Below are positions 1 to 10,488 of a stretch of 64,000 nt of DNA, one piece after another (position 1 is the first letter of the stretch; each line of letters starts with the position of its first letter). The translations under genes were made by a program, and so were the position numbers. The notes under the pieces were generated by a model. It did not search any database, was not told the DNA's origin, and saw only the letters and a list, made by a program, of their open reading frames with translations. The DNA is taken from contig JAXRKP010000961.1 in the NCBI GenBank assembly GCA_037039925.1, positions 1 through 64,000 on the forward strand. The letters run 5' to 3'. The DNA is from Doris montereyensis (lineage: Eukaryota; Mollusca; Gastropoda; Nudibranchia; Dorididae).

Positions 1-210
1 GTTCAAAAGGGCTCAAAGGGGTTCGAAGGGGTTCGAAGGGGTTCGAAAGGGTTCGAAGCGGTTACAAGCGGTTACAAGCGGCTAAAAAGCGGTTAAAGCG
101 GTTACAAGCGGTTAAAAGCGGTAAGAATGATTAGAAGGGGTTAGAAGGGGTTAGAAGGGGTTAGAAGCGGTTCAAAACTGTTCGAAACAGTTCGAAACGG
201 TTCGAAGCGG
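1..210 (-). repeat. Inverted mixed block: CCCCTTCGAA, ACCGCTT, CCCTTCTAA, TTCGAACC decamers
   Basis: Read on the minus strand this is the normal succession after a bridge: TTCGAACC units (about 171-210), CCCTTCTAA units (131-170), TAACCGCTTT/TAACCGCTTG units (61-130), then CCCCTTCGAA units (1-60). The ACCGCTT stretch is short and runs directly into C-rich units, as in the forward block near 20.74-20.90 kb, which is the best match seen by eye. No gene or unique sequence is present. Confidence 0.9.
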
Positions 211-262
211 TTGAAAGCGGTCTAGGGCGGTAGGCAGCGGTCTAAGGCAGTCTAGAGCAATG
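211..262 (-). repeat. Inverted bridge segment (TAGACCGCCT-type decamers)
   Basis: The + strand reads GGTCTAGGGCGG and GGTCTAAGGCAGTCTAGAGC. This is the reverse complement of the bridge found in forward orientation at 13 other places. It separates the TATCGCTGCC side from the TTCGAACC side, in mirrored order relative to the rest of the window. Confidence 0.9.
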
Positions 263-340
263 GGCAGCGATAGGCAGCGATAGGCAGCGATAGGGAGCGA
301 TAGGGAACTATAGGGAGCGATAGGGGAGCGATGAAGAGCG
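263..340 (-). repeat. Inverted TATCGCTGCC / TATCGCTCCC block
   Basis: Units read AGGCAGCGAT and AGGGAGCGAT on the + strand. They include the TATAGTTCCC variant in reverse complement near 305, which is also seen forward near 19.22 and 20.64 kb. This supports common origin with those compact modules. Confidence 0.9.
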
Positions 341-2500
341 ACTAAGAGCGATTAAGAGCGATTCAGAGGGATTAAGGGATTAAGTGATTAAGAGTGATTA
401 AGACGGATTAAGAGGGATTAAGACGGATTAAGAAGGATTTAAGACGGATTAAGAGCGATTAAGACGGATTAAGAGCTATTAAGAGCGATTAAGAAGGATT
501 TAGACGGATTAGATTGATTAAGACGGATTAAGACGGATTAAGACGGATTAAAAGCGGATTAAGAGCGATTAAGACGGACTAAGAGCGATTAAGACGGATT
601 AATAACAGCGATTATTCGGATTCAGACGGATTAAGACGGATCAAGACGGATTAAGACGGATTAAGACGGATTAAGAGCGATTAAGACGGATTAAGAGCGA
701 TTAAGACGGGATTAAGAGCGATTAAAACGGTTTAGCCGGATTAACAGCGATTATGACGGTTTAAGACGGATTAAGAGCGATTAAGACAGATTAAGAGCGA
801 TTAAGACGGATTAACAGCGATTATGACGGATTAAGACGGATTAAGACGGATTAAGATTGATTAAGACCGATTAAGACGGATTAAGACGGATTAAGATGGA
901 TTAAGACGGATTAAGACGGATTAAGACGGATTAAGAGCGATTACGACGGATTAAGAGCGATTAAGATTAATTTAAGACGGATTTACGCGGATTAAGATTG
1001 ATTAAGACGGATTCGGACGGATGCAAACGGATTAAGACGGATTAAGATGGTCTAAGACGGATTCGGACGGAGTGAGACGGATTAAGACGGATTAAGATGG
1101 TTTAAGATTTGGATTAAGATTTGATTAAGACGGATTAAGATCTGGATTAAGACGGAGTAAGAGCGATTAAGACGGATAAAGACGGATTAAGACGGATTCA
1201 GAGCGATTAAGGCGGCTGAAGAGCGATTAAGACGGATTAAGAGCGATTAAGACGGATTAAGAGCGATTAAGACGGATTAACAGCGATTATGACGGATTAC
1301 GACGGATTAAGACGGATTAAGACGCATTAAGACGGATTAAGACGGATTAAGACGGATTAAGACGGATTAAGACGGATTAAGACGGATTAAGAGTGGATTC
1401 TTGATTAAGACGGATTAAGACGGATTAAGACGGATTAAGACGGATTAAGACGGATTAAGACGGATTAAGACGGATTAAGACGGACTTAAGAGCGATTAAG
1501 ACGGACTAAGAGCGATTAAGACGGATTAACAGCGATTATTCGGATTCAGACGGATTAACACGGATCAAGACGGATTAAGACGGATTAAGACGGATTACGA
1601 CGGATTAAGACGGATTAAGAGCGATTAAGATTGATTAAGAGCGATTAAGATGGGTTTAGCCGGATTAACAGCGATTATGACGGTTTAAGACGGATTAAGA
1701 GCGATTAAGACGGATTAAGAGCGATTAAGACGGATTAACAGCGATTATGACGGATTCAGACGGATTAAGACGGATTAAGACGGATTAAGACGGATTAAGA
1801 TGGATTAAGACGGATTAAGATTGATTAAGATGGATTAAGAGCGATTACGAGGGATTAAGAGCGATTAAGACCACTTAAGACGGATTTACGCGGATTAGAC
1901 GGATTAAGAGATTGATTAAGACGGATTCGGACGGATTAAGACGGATTAAGACGGATTAAGATGGTTTAAGACGGATTAAGACGGATTAAGACGGATTAAG
2001 ACGGATTAAGAAGGATTAAGACGGATTAAGAGCGATTAAGACGGATAAAGACGGATTAAGACGGATTAAGAGCGATTAAGGCGGCTGAAGAGCGATTAAG
2101 ACGGATTAAGAGCGATTAAGACGGATTAAGAGCGATTAAGACGGATTAACAGCGATTATGACGGATTAAGACGGATTAAGACGGATTAAGATGGATTAAG
2201 ACGCATTAAGACGGATTAAGACGGATTAAGACGGATTAAGACGGATTACGACGATTAAGACGGATTAAGACGATTAAGACGATTAAGACGGATTAAGACG
2301 GATTAAGACGGATTAAGAGCGATTAAGACGATTAAGATGGATTAGAGCAATTAAGGCGGCTTAAGAGCGATTAAGACGGATTAAGAGCGATTAAGACGGA
2401 TTAAGAGCGATTAAAACGGATTAACAGTGATTATGAGGATTAAGACGGATTGAGACGGATTAAGACGGATTAAGACGGATTAAGACGGATTAAGAGGGAT
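341..2500 (-). repeat. Inverted TTAATCCGTC decamer array (+ strand CGGATTAAGA)
   Basis: About 2.15 kb of CGGATTAAGA and GCGATTAAGA units on the + strand, the reverse complement of the TTAATCCGTC arrays at 18.4, 20.0, 31.9 and 49.7 kb. Single-base variants and a few 1-2 bp indels are scattered through it. Long-range internal repetition of about 0.88-0.92 kb is visible: ATTATTCGGATTC occurs near 611 and 1535, and GGCGGCTGAA at 1211 and 2090. There are stop codons throughout and no coding signal. Confidence 0.95.
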
Positions 2501-2592
2501 TTTAACCCCATTGAACCCCATCCAACCCCTTTGAACCCCATTACACCCCATTTAACCCCATTCAACCGCATTTAACCCCATTTAACCCCATT
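2501..2592 (+). repeat. CCCCATTGAA / CCCCATTTAA block
   Basis: Nine or so decamers with the C4-ATT core begin immediately at the point where repeat orientation switches. The block ends in CCCCATTTCTCAATCG, the same junction as at 18.33 and 19.90 kb. Confidence 0.92.
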
Positions 2593-2785
2593 TCTCAATC
2601 GCTCTCAATCGCTCTCAATCGCTCGCAATCGCTCTCAATCGCTCTCAATCGCTCTCAATCGCTCTCAATCACTCTCAATCGCTCTCAATCGCTCTCAATC
2701 GCTCTTAATCCCTCTTAATCCCTCTTAGTCCCTCTTAGTCCCTCTTATTCACTCTTAATCCCTCTTAATCCCTCTTAAATCCTCT
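2593..2785 (+). repeat. CTCAATCGCT block passing into TTAATCCCTC
   Basis: About eleven CTCAATCGCT units are followed from about 2,705 by TTAATCCCTC and TTAGTCCCTC units, the usual order. The first block is very uniform, with only two or three substitutions. Confidence 0.92.
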
Positions 2786-2992
2786 TTGAACCCTTTGAAC
2801 CGCTTTGAACCGCTTCGAACCCCTTTCAACGCCTTTGAACCCCTTTGAACCCTTTCGAACCCCTTTGAACCATTTGAACCCATTTGAACCCCTTTGAACC
2901 CCTTTTGAACCCCATTTGAACCCCTTTGAACCCCTTTGAACCCATTTGAACCCTTTTGAACCCCTTTGAACCCCTTTGAACCGCTTTGAACC
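2786..2992 (+). repeat. CCCCTTTGAA decamer block
   Basis: About twenty units of the CCCCTTTGAA family with CCGCTTTGAA and CCCATTTGAA variants, some 9 or 11 bp long. The reverse strand carries GGGG once per unit. Confidence 0.92.
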
Positions 2993-3070
2993 TCTTAATT
3001 GCTCTTAATCGCTCCCTATCGCTCCCTATCGCTGTCTATGGCTGCCTATCGCTGCCTATCGCTGCCTGTC
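2993..3070 (+). repeat. TTAATCGCTC to TATCGCTGCC transition
   Basis: Short graded block: two TTAATCGCTC units, TATCGCTCCC units, then TATCGCTGCC and TATGGCTGCC, leading into the bridge. Confidence 0.88.
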
Positions 3071-3570
3071 GCTCTAGACCACCTTAGACCGCTGCCTACC
3101 GCCCTAGACCGCTTTCAACCGCTTCGAACCGTTTCGAACCGTTTCGAATGTTTCGAATGTTTCGAACGCCTTCTAACCCCTTCTAACCCCTTCTAACCCC
3201 TTCTAACCCCTTCTAATCCATTCTTACCGCTTTTAACCGCTTTTAACGGCTTGTAACCGCTTGTAACCGCTTGTAACCGCTTCTAACCGCTTTTAAACCG
3301 CTTCCTACCGCTTTTATACAGCTTCCTACAGTTACCTACCACTTTTATACAGCTTCCTACAATTTCCTACAGCTTCCATCCATTTTTATCTGCTTTTAAC
3401 CGCTCTTTACCGCTATCTACATACAGCTTTTTACCGCTTCCTAACGCTTCCTACCGCTTTGATACAGCTTCCTACAGTTTCCTACAGCTTCCATAGGCTC
3501 TTTACCGCTTTTAACCGCTCCTTACCGCTTTTTACAGCTTTCTACAGTTTCCTACCGCTTCTAACCGCTC
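3071..3570 (+). repeat. Bridge plus TTCGAACC, CCCTTCTAA, ACCGCTTTTA and TACAGCTTCC blocks
   Basis: The bridge (3,071-3,120) steps through GCTCTAGACC, GCTGCCTACC, GCCCTAGACC and GCTTTCAACC. TTCGAACC units, CCCTTCTAA units (to about 3,215), TAACCGCTTT units and then TACCGCTTTTATACAGCTTC-type units follow. It looks unique at first sight but is still decamers in register. The same succession recurs at 5.66, 21.58, 28.83, 34.38, 46.62 and 52.33 kb. Confidence 0.92.
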
Positions 3571-3595
3571 TAATCCCTCCCCCTCCTCCCCATGG
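3571..3595 (+). repeat. C-rich junction motif before TATCG array (copy 1)
   Basis: TAATCCCTCC followed by CCTCCTCCCCATGG. Copies at 6.13, 10.46, 16.70, 29.35, 34.79, 47.14 and 52.84 kb mark the start of a TATCG array. This copy has a slightly different C-rich core. Confidence 0.88.
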
Positions 3596-5663
3596 CCTAT
3601 GATTCCTTATCGCTGCCTATGGCCCTTTATTGCTGCCTATGGCTCTTTATTGCGCTGCCTATGGCTGTTTATCGCGCTGTCTATGGCTCTTTATAGCGCT
3701 GGCTATGGCTTTTTATCGCGCTGCCTACGGCTGCCTGCCTATCGCAGCCTATCACAGCCTATCACAGCCCATCGCAACATATCGCAGCCTATTGCAGCCT
3801 ATCGCTCTTTATCGCTGCCTATCGCTCTTTATCGCTGCCTATCGCTCTTTATCGCTCCCTATCGCTCTTCATCGCTGCCTATCGCTCTTTATCGATGCCT
3901 ATCGCTCTTTACTGCTGCCTGCCACTCTTTATTGCAGCCTATCGTTCTTTATCGCAGCCTATCGCTCTTTATCGCAGCTTACCGCTCTTTATCGCAGCCT
4001 ATCGCTCTTTATCGCAGCCTATCGCAACATATCTCAGCATATCGCAGCTTATCGCTGCTTATCACAGCCTATCGCAGCCTATTGCAACCTATCGCACTTT
4101 ATCGCTCTTTATCGCAGCCTATCGCTCTTTATCGCTCTTTATCGCTCCTTATCGATCTGTATTGCTCTTTATTGCTCTTTATCACAGCCTATCGCAGCCT
4201 ATCGCAGCCTATCGCAGCCTATCGCAGCCTATCGCTCCCTATCGCAGCCTATCGCTCACTATCGCAGCCTATCACAGCCTACCGCTCCCTATCGCAGCCT
4301 ATTGCAGCCTATCACAGCCTATCGGAGCCTATCTCAGTCTATCGCAGCCTATCGCAGCCTTTCGCAGCCTATCGCAGCCTATCGCTCTTTATCGCAGCCT
4401 ATCGTTCTTTATCGCAGCCTATCGCTCTTTATCGCACTTTATCGCACTTTATCGCACTTTATCGCACTTTGTCACACTTTATTGCACTTTATCGCACTTT
4501 ATCGCTCTTTATCGCAGCCTATCGCAGCCTATCGCAGCCTATCGCAGCCTATCGCAGCCTATCACGCTTTAGCGCAGCCTATCGCTCCTTATTGCAGCCT
4601 ATCGCAGCCTATCGCTCTTAATCAAAGCCTATCGCTCTTTATCGCAGCCTATCGCTCTTTATCGGAGCCTATCGCTCTTTATCATAGCCTACCGCTCTTT
4701 ATCGCAGCCTATCGCTCTTTATTGCAGCCTTTCGCTCTTTATCGCAGCCTATCGCTCTTTATCGCAGTCTATCGCTCTTCATCGCAGCCTATCGCAGCCT
4801 ATCGCAGCCTATCGCAGCCTATCACAGCCTATCACAGCCTATCGCAGCATATCGCTCTTTATCGCTGCCTATCGTTCTTTATCGCTGCCTATCGCTCGTT
4901 ATCGCAGTCTCTCGCTCTTTATCGCAGGCTATCGCTCTTTATAACAGCCTATCGCTCTTTATCGCAGCCTATCGCAGCCTATTGCAGCCTATCGCAGCCT
5001 ATGGCAGCCTATCGCAACCTATCGCAGCCTATCGCAACCTATCGCAGCCTATCGCTCGTTACCGCTTGTTATCGCTTTTTATCGCTCTTTATCGCTCTTT
5101 AGGGCTCTTTATCGCTCTTTATCGCCTTTAATCGCTCTTTAGCGCTCTGTATCGCTCTTAATCGCTCTTAATCGCTCTTAATCGTTCTTATTCGCTCCCT
5201 ATCGCTCCCTATCGCTGCCTATGGCTGCTTATCGGTGCCTATCGCTGCCTATCGCCGCCTATCGCTCTTTATCTCAGCCTCTCGCTCTTTATCGCAGGCT
5301 ATCGCTCTTTATCGCAGCCTATCGGTCTTTATCGCAGCCTATCGCTCTTTATCGCAGCCTATCGCAGCCTATCGCAGCCTATTGCAGCCTATCGCAGCCT
5401 ATGGCAGCCTATCGCAACCTATCGCAGCCTATCGCAACCTATCGCTGCCTATCGCTCGTTACCGCTTGTTATCGCTCTTTATCGCTCTTTATCGCTCTTT
5501 AGGGCTCTTTATCGCTCTTTATCGCCTTTAATCGCTCTTTAGCGCTCTTTATCGCTCTTAATCGCTCTTAATCGCTCTTAATCGTTCTTAATCGCTCCCT
5601 ATCGCTCCCTATCGCTGCCTATGGCTGCTTATCGGTGCCTATCGCTGCTTATCGCTGCCTATC
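3596..5663 (+). repeat. TATCGCAGCC / TATCGCTCTT array (left type) with 400-bp internal duplication
   Basis: The first 150 bp is a conserved leader with TATGGCTCTTTATTGCGCTG-type 20-bp dimers. About 1.9 kb of TATCGCAGCC and TATCGCTCTT units follow, keeping strict 10-bp phase. The rare variant TTTAGGGCTCTTT recurs at 5,101 and 5,501, and ATGGCTGCTTATCGGTGCCT at 5,221 and 5,621, giving a tandem duplication of exactly 400 bp. Reading frames stay open in all three forward frames because the unit has no stop, so this is not taken as coding. Confidence 0.95.
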
Positions 5664-6130
5664 GCTCTAGACCGCCTTAGACCGCTGCCTACCGCCTCAG
5701 ACAACTTTCAACAGCTTCGAACCGTTTCGAACCGTTTCTAACCGTTTCGAATGTTTCGAATGTTTCGAACCCCTTCTAACCCCTTCTAACCCCTTCTAAC
5801 CCCTTCTAACCCCTTCTAACTCCTTCTAACCCCTCTAATCCATTCTTACCGCTTTTAACCGCTTTTAACCGCTTGTAACCGCTTCTAACCGCTTCTAATC
5901 GCTTTTAAACCGCTTCCTACTGCTTTTATACAGCTTGCTACAGTTTCTTATTTGTTTTAACCGCTCTTTACCGCTATCTACATACAGCTTTTTACCGCTT
6001 CCTAATGCTTCTTACCCTTTGATACAGCTTCCTACAGTTTCCTCGAGCTTCCATATGCTATTTACCGCTTTTAACCGCTCCTTACCGCTTTTAGAGCTTT
6101 CTAGAGTTTCCTACCGCTTCTAACCGCTCT
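5664..6130 (+). repeat. Bridge plus TTCGAACC, CCCTTCTAA, ACCGCTTTTA and TACAGCTTCC blocks
   Basis: Same succession as at 3.07 kb. The bridge is at 5,664-5,720 (variant GCCTCAGACAAC), TTCGAACC and TTCGAATG units run to about 5,770, CCCTTCTAA units to about 5,835, and ACCGCTT/TACAGCTTCC units to the end. Confidence 0.92.
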
Positions 6131-6155
6131 AATCCCTCCCCATCCCTCCCCATGG
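6131..6155 (+). repeat. C-rich junction motif before TATCG array (copy 2)
   Basis: Contains the canonical form CCCTCCCCATGG preceded by CCCTCCCCAT. It is followed by the conserved leader with TATGGCTCTTTATTGCG. Confidence 0.9.
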
Positions 6156-9100
6156 CCCATGGTTCATTATCGCTGCCTATGGCCCTTTATCGCTGCCTAT
6201 GGCTCTTTATTGCGCTTCCTATGGCTGTTTATCGCGCTGTCTATGGCTCTTTATTGCGCTGGCTATGGCTTTTTATCGCACTGCCTACGGCTGCCTGCCT
6301 ATCGCAGCCTATCACAGCCTATCACAGCCTATTGCAACCTATCGCAGCCTATCACAGCCTATCACTCTTTATCGCTGCCTATCGCTCTTTATCGCTCCCT
6401 ATCGCTCTTCATCGCTGCCTATCGCTCTTTATCGCTGCCTATCGCTCTTTACTGCTGCCTGTCACTCTTTATCGCAGCCTATCACTCTTTATCGCAGCTT
6501 ACCGCTCTTTATCGCAGCCTATCGCTCTTTATCGCAGCATATCGCTCTGTATCGCAGCATATCTCAGCATATCGCAGCCTATCGCAGCTTATCACAGCCT
6601 ATCGCAGCCTATCGCAACCTATCGCAGCCTATCACAGCCTATCGCTCTTTATCGCTGCCTATCGCTCTTCATCGCTGCCTATCGCTGTTTATCGCTGCCT
6701 ATCGCTCTTTACTGCTGCCTGTCACTCTTTATCGCAGCCTATCGCTCTTTATCGCAGCCTATCGCTCTTTATCGCAGCTTACCGCTCTTTATGGCAGCCT
6801 ATCGCTCTTTATCGCAGCCTATCGCAGCATATCTCGGCATATTGCAGCCTATCGCAGCTTATGACAGCCTATCGCAGCCTATTGCAACCTATCGCTCTTT
6901 ATCGCAGCCTATCGCTTTTTATCGTCCTTTATTGCAGCCCATGGCTCTTTATCCATCTTTATCGCAGCCTATCGCTCTTTATCGCTCTTTATCGCTCTTT
7001 ATCGTAGCCTATCGCAGCCTATCGCTCTTTATCGCTTTTTATCGCTCTTTATCGCTCTTTATCGCTCTTTATCGCTCTTTATCGCTCTTTATCGCTCTTT
7101 ATCGCTCTTTATCGCAGCCTATCGTAGCCTATTGCAGCCTATCGCAGCATATCGCAGCCTATCGCAGCCTATAGCTCCCTATCGCAGCCTATCGCTCCCT
7201 ATCGCAGCCTATGGCAGCCTACAGCTCCTATCGCAGCCTATCGCAGCCTATCGCAGCCTATCGGAGCCTATCTCAGCCTATTGCAGCCTATTGCAGCCTA
7301 TCGCAGCCTATCGCAGCCTATCGCTCTTTATCGCAGCCTATCGCTCTTTATCGCAGCCTATTGCTCTTTATCGCAGCCTATCGCTCTTTATCGCACTTTA
7401 TCGCACTTTGTCGCACTTTGTCGCACTTTATCGCACTTTATCGCACTTTATCGCTCTTTATCGCAGCCTATCGTAGCCTATCGCAGCCTATCGCAGGCTA
7501 TCGCAGCCTATCGCAGCCTATCACGTTTTAGCGCAGCCTATCGCTCTTTATCGCAGCCAATTGCAGCCTAACGCTCTTAATCGAAGCCTATCGCTCTTTA
7601 TCGCAGCGTATCGCTCTTTATCGCAGCCTATCGCTCTTTATCACAGCCTATCGCGCTTTATCGCAGCCTATAGCTCTTTATCGCAGACTATCACAGCCTA
7701 TCGCAGCCTATCGCTCTTTATTGCAGCCTATCGCTCTTTATCGCAGCCTATCGCTCTTTATCGCAGTCTATCGCTTTTTATCGCAGCCTATCGCAGCCTA
7801 TCGCAGCCTATCACAGCCTATCGCAGCCTATCACAGCCTATCGCAGCCTATCGCTCTTTATCGCTGCCTATCGCTTTTTGTCGATGCCTATCGCTCTTTA
7901 TCGCTGCCTATCGCTCTTCATCGCTGCCTATCGCTCTTTATCCTTGCCTATCGCTCTTTACTGCTGCCTGTCACTCTTTATCGCAGCCTATCGCTCTTTA
8001 TCGCAACCTATCACTCTTTATTCCAGCTTACCGCTCTTTATCGCAGCCTACCGCTCTTTATCGCAGCATATCGCAGCATATCTCAGCATATCGCAGCCTA
8101 TAGCAGCTTATCACAGCCTATCGCAGTCTATTACAAGCTATCGCTCTTTATCGCTCTTTATCGCAGCCTATCGCTCTTTATCGTTCTTTATCGCAGCCTA
8201 TCATTCTTTATCGCTCTTTATCGCAGCCTATCGCTCTTTATCGCTCTTTATGGCAGCCTATCGCAGCCTATCGCTCTTTATCGCTCTTTATCGCTCTTTA
8301 TCGCTCTTTATTGCTCTTTATGGCAGCCTATCGCAGCCTATCGCAGCCTATCGCTCCCTATCGCAGCCTACCGCTCCCTATCGCAGCCTATCGCAGCCTA
8401 CCGCTCACTATCGCAGCCTATCACAGCCTATCGCAACCTATCGGAGCCTATCTCAGCCTATCGCAGCCTATCGCAGCCTATCGCAGCCTATCGCCCTTTA
8501 TCGCAGCCTATCGCTCTTTATAGCAGCCTATCGCAGCCTAGCGCTCTTAATCGAAGCCTATCGCTCTTTATCGAAGCCTATCGCTCTTTATCGCAGCCAA
8601 TCGCTTTTTATCACAGCCTATCGCTCTTTATCGCAGCCTACCGCTCTTTATCGCAGTCTATCGCTCTTTATCGCAGCCTATCGCTCTTTATGGCAGCCTA
8701 TCGCTCTTTATCGCAGCCTATCGCTCTTTATCGCAGTCTATCGCTCTTTATCGCAGCCTATCGCAGCCTATCTCAGCCTATTGCAGCCTATCGTAGCCTA
8801 TTGCAGCCTATCGCAGCCTATCGCAGCCTATCGCTCTTCATCGCTGCATATCGCTCTTTATCGCAGCCTATCGCTCTTTATCGCAGGCAACCGCTTTTTA
8901 TCACAGCCTATCGCTCTTTATCGCAGCCAATCGCAGCCTATCGCAGCCTATCGCAGCCTATTACAGCCTATCGCAGCCTATGGCAACCTATCGCAACCTA
9001 TCGCAGCCTATCGCAACCTATCGCAGCCTATCGCTCGTTATCGCTTGTTATCGCTCGTTATCGCTCTTTATCACTCTTTATCGCTCTTTTTCGCTCTTTA

Positions 9101-9220
9101 TCGCTCTTTATCGATCTTTATCGCTGTTTATCGCTCTTTATCGCTCTTTATCGCCTTTAATCGCTCTTTATCTCTTTATTGCTCTTTATCGCTCTTTATC
9201 GCTCTTTATCGCTCTTTATC
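6156..9220 (+). repeat. TATCGCAGCC / TATCGCTCTT array (left type), first copy of the 5.3-kb duplication
   Basis: Leader to about 6,300, then about 2.9 kb of mixed units. Left-type signature variants are TTTACTGCTGCCTGTCACTC (near 6,450, 6,709, 7,959) and CATATCTCAGCATATCGC (near 6,550, 6,830, 8,080). The same order of variants returns at 10.5-14.5 kb. A 1-bp deletion near 7,228 (CAGCTCCTATCG, against CAGCTCCCTATCG near 11,606) shifts the phase. Confidence 0.95.
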
Positions 9221-9420
9221 GCTTGTAACCGCTTCTTATCGCTTTTAAGCTGCTTTCTACCGCTTTTATACAGCTTCCTACAGTTTCCTACCGCTTTTAT
9301 ACAGCTTCCTACAATTTCCTACAGCTTCCATCCATTTTTATCTGCTTTTAACCGCTCTTTATCGCTATCTACATAGAGCTTTTTACAGCTTCCTAACGCT
9401 TCCTACCGCTTTGATACGGC
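9221..9420 (+). repeat. Short ACCGCTTTTA / TACAGCTTCC block without bridge
   Basis: Begins GCTTGTAACCGCTTC and contains AAGCTGCTTTCTACC, a variant shared with 10.19, 14.53 and 16.45 kb. The bridge, TTCGAACC and CCCTTCTAA parts are missing, so the array enters the middle of the usual succession. It ends TTTGATACGGCTGCCTACC. Confidence 0.9.
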
Positions 9421-9808
9421 TGCCTACCTATCGTAGCCTATTGAACTCATTGAATCCCATTGAACCCCATTGAACCCCATTGAACCCCATGGAACCCCAT
9501 GGAACCCCATTGAACTGCATTGAACCCCATTGAACCCCATTGGACCCAATTGAACCCCATTTAACCCCATTGAACCCCATTGAACCCCATTGAACCCCAT
9601 TGAACCCCATTGAACCCCTTTGAACCCATTGAACCCCTTGAACCCCTTTGAACCCCTTTGAACCCCTTTGAACCCCTATGATCCCCTTTGAACCCCTTTG
9701 AACCCCTATGAAACCCCTTTGAACCCCTTTGAACCCCTTTGAACCCCTTTGAACTCCTTTCAAACCCATTGAACCCCTTTGAACCCCTTTTAACCCCTTT
9801 GAACCCCT
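9421..9808 (+). repeat. CCCCATTGAA then CCCCTTTGAA block
   Basis: After CTATCGTAGCCTATTGAA come about eighteen CCCCATTGAA units, then from about 9,612 CCCCTTTGAA units with CCCCTATGAT and CCCCTATGAA variants. The stop-free strand here is the minus strand. The block has its duplicate at 14.71-15.09 kb. Confidence 0.93.
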
Positions 9809-10160
9809 ATCGCTCTTTATCGAAGGCTATCGCTCTTTATCGCAGCCTATCGCTCTTTATTGCAGCCTATCGCAGCCTATCGCAGCCTATCGCTGCCTAT
9901 TGCAGCCTATTGCAGCCTATCGCAGGCTATGACAGCCTATCGCAACCTATCGCAGCCTATCACAACCTATCGCAACCTATCGCAGCCTATCGCAACCTAT
10001 CGCAGCCTAACGCTCGTTATCGCTCGTTATCGCTTATTATCGCTCTTTATCACTCTTTATCGCTCTTTTTCGCTCTTTATCGCTCTCTATCGCTCTTTAT
10101 CGCTCTTATCGCCTTTAAGCGCTCTTTATCGCTCTTTTTCGATCTTTATCGCTCTTTATC
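9809..10160 (+). repeat. TATCGCTCTT / TATCGCAGCC array, short
   Basis: About 35 units with CGCAACC and CGCTCGTTATCGC variants. This is the shorter counterpart of the 15.09-16.43 kb array. It ends in a decay of phase (TATCGCTCTTATCGCC) just before the ACCGCTT block. Confidence 0.93.
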
Positions 10161-10460
10161 GTTTGTAACCGCTTCTAACCGCTTTTAAGCTGCTTTCTAC
10201 CGCTTTTATACAGCTTCCTACAGTTTCCTACCGCTTTTATACAGTTTCCTACAATTTCCTACAGCTTCCATCCATTTTTATCTGCTTTTAACCGCTCTTT
10301 ACCGCTATCTACATACAGCTTTCTACCGCTTCCTAACGCTTCCTACCGCTTTGATACAGCTTCCTACAGTTTCCTACAGCTTCCATAGGCTTTTTACCGC
10401 TTTTAACCGCTCCTTACCGCTTTTTACAGCTTTCTACAGTTTCCTACCGCTTCTAACCGC
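10161..10460 (+). repeat. ACCGCTTTTA / TACAGCTTCC block
   Basis: Enters without a bridge (GTTTGTAACCGCTTCTAACC). It carries AAGCTGCTTTCTACC and the run TTCCATCCATTTTTATCTGC, then proceeds to the C-rich junction. Confidence 0.92.
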
Positions 10461-10488
10461 TCTAATCCCTCCCCATCCCTCCCCATGG
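10461..10488 (+). repeat. C-rich junction motif before TATCG array (copy 3)
   Basis: Canonical CCCTCCCCATCCCTCCCCAT core followed by GGCTTATGGCTC. Confidence 0.9.

Noticed and set aside
131..170. Telomere-like repeats (TTAGAAGGGG resembles TTAGGG)
   Set aside because: Only four units, 10 bp long, and part of the inverted CCCTTCTAA block found at many internal places. No TTAGGG run was seen.
3121..3170. CENP-B box in the TTCGAACC blocks
   Set aside because: TTCG is present, but the A..CGGG part of the box does not follow at the required distance in the copies I read.
3571..3595. The C-rich CCCTCCCCAT junction as a promoter element (GC-box or Sp1-like)
   Set aside because: No transcription unit follows, and the motif lacks a GGGCGG core. 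It is better explained as a decamer variant at the family border.
3746..5663. CRISPR array
   Set aside because: Units are 10 bp, contiguous and without unique spacers; no cas genes are present.
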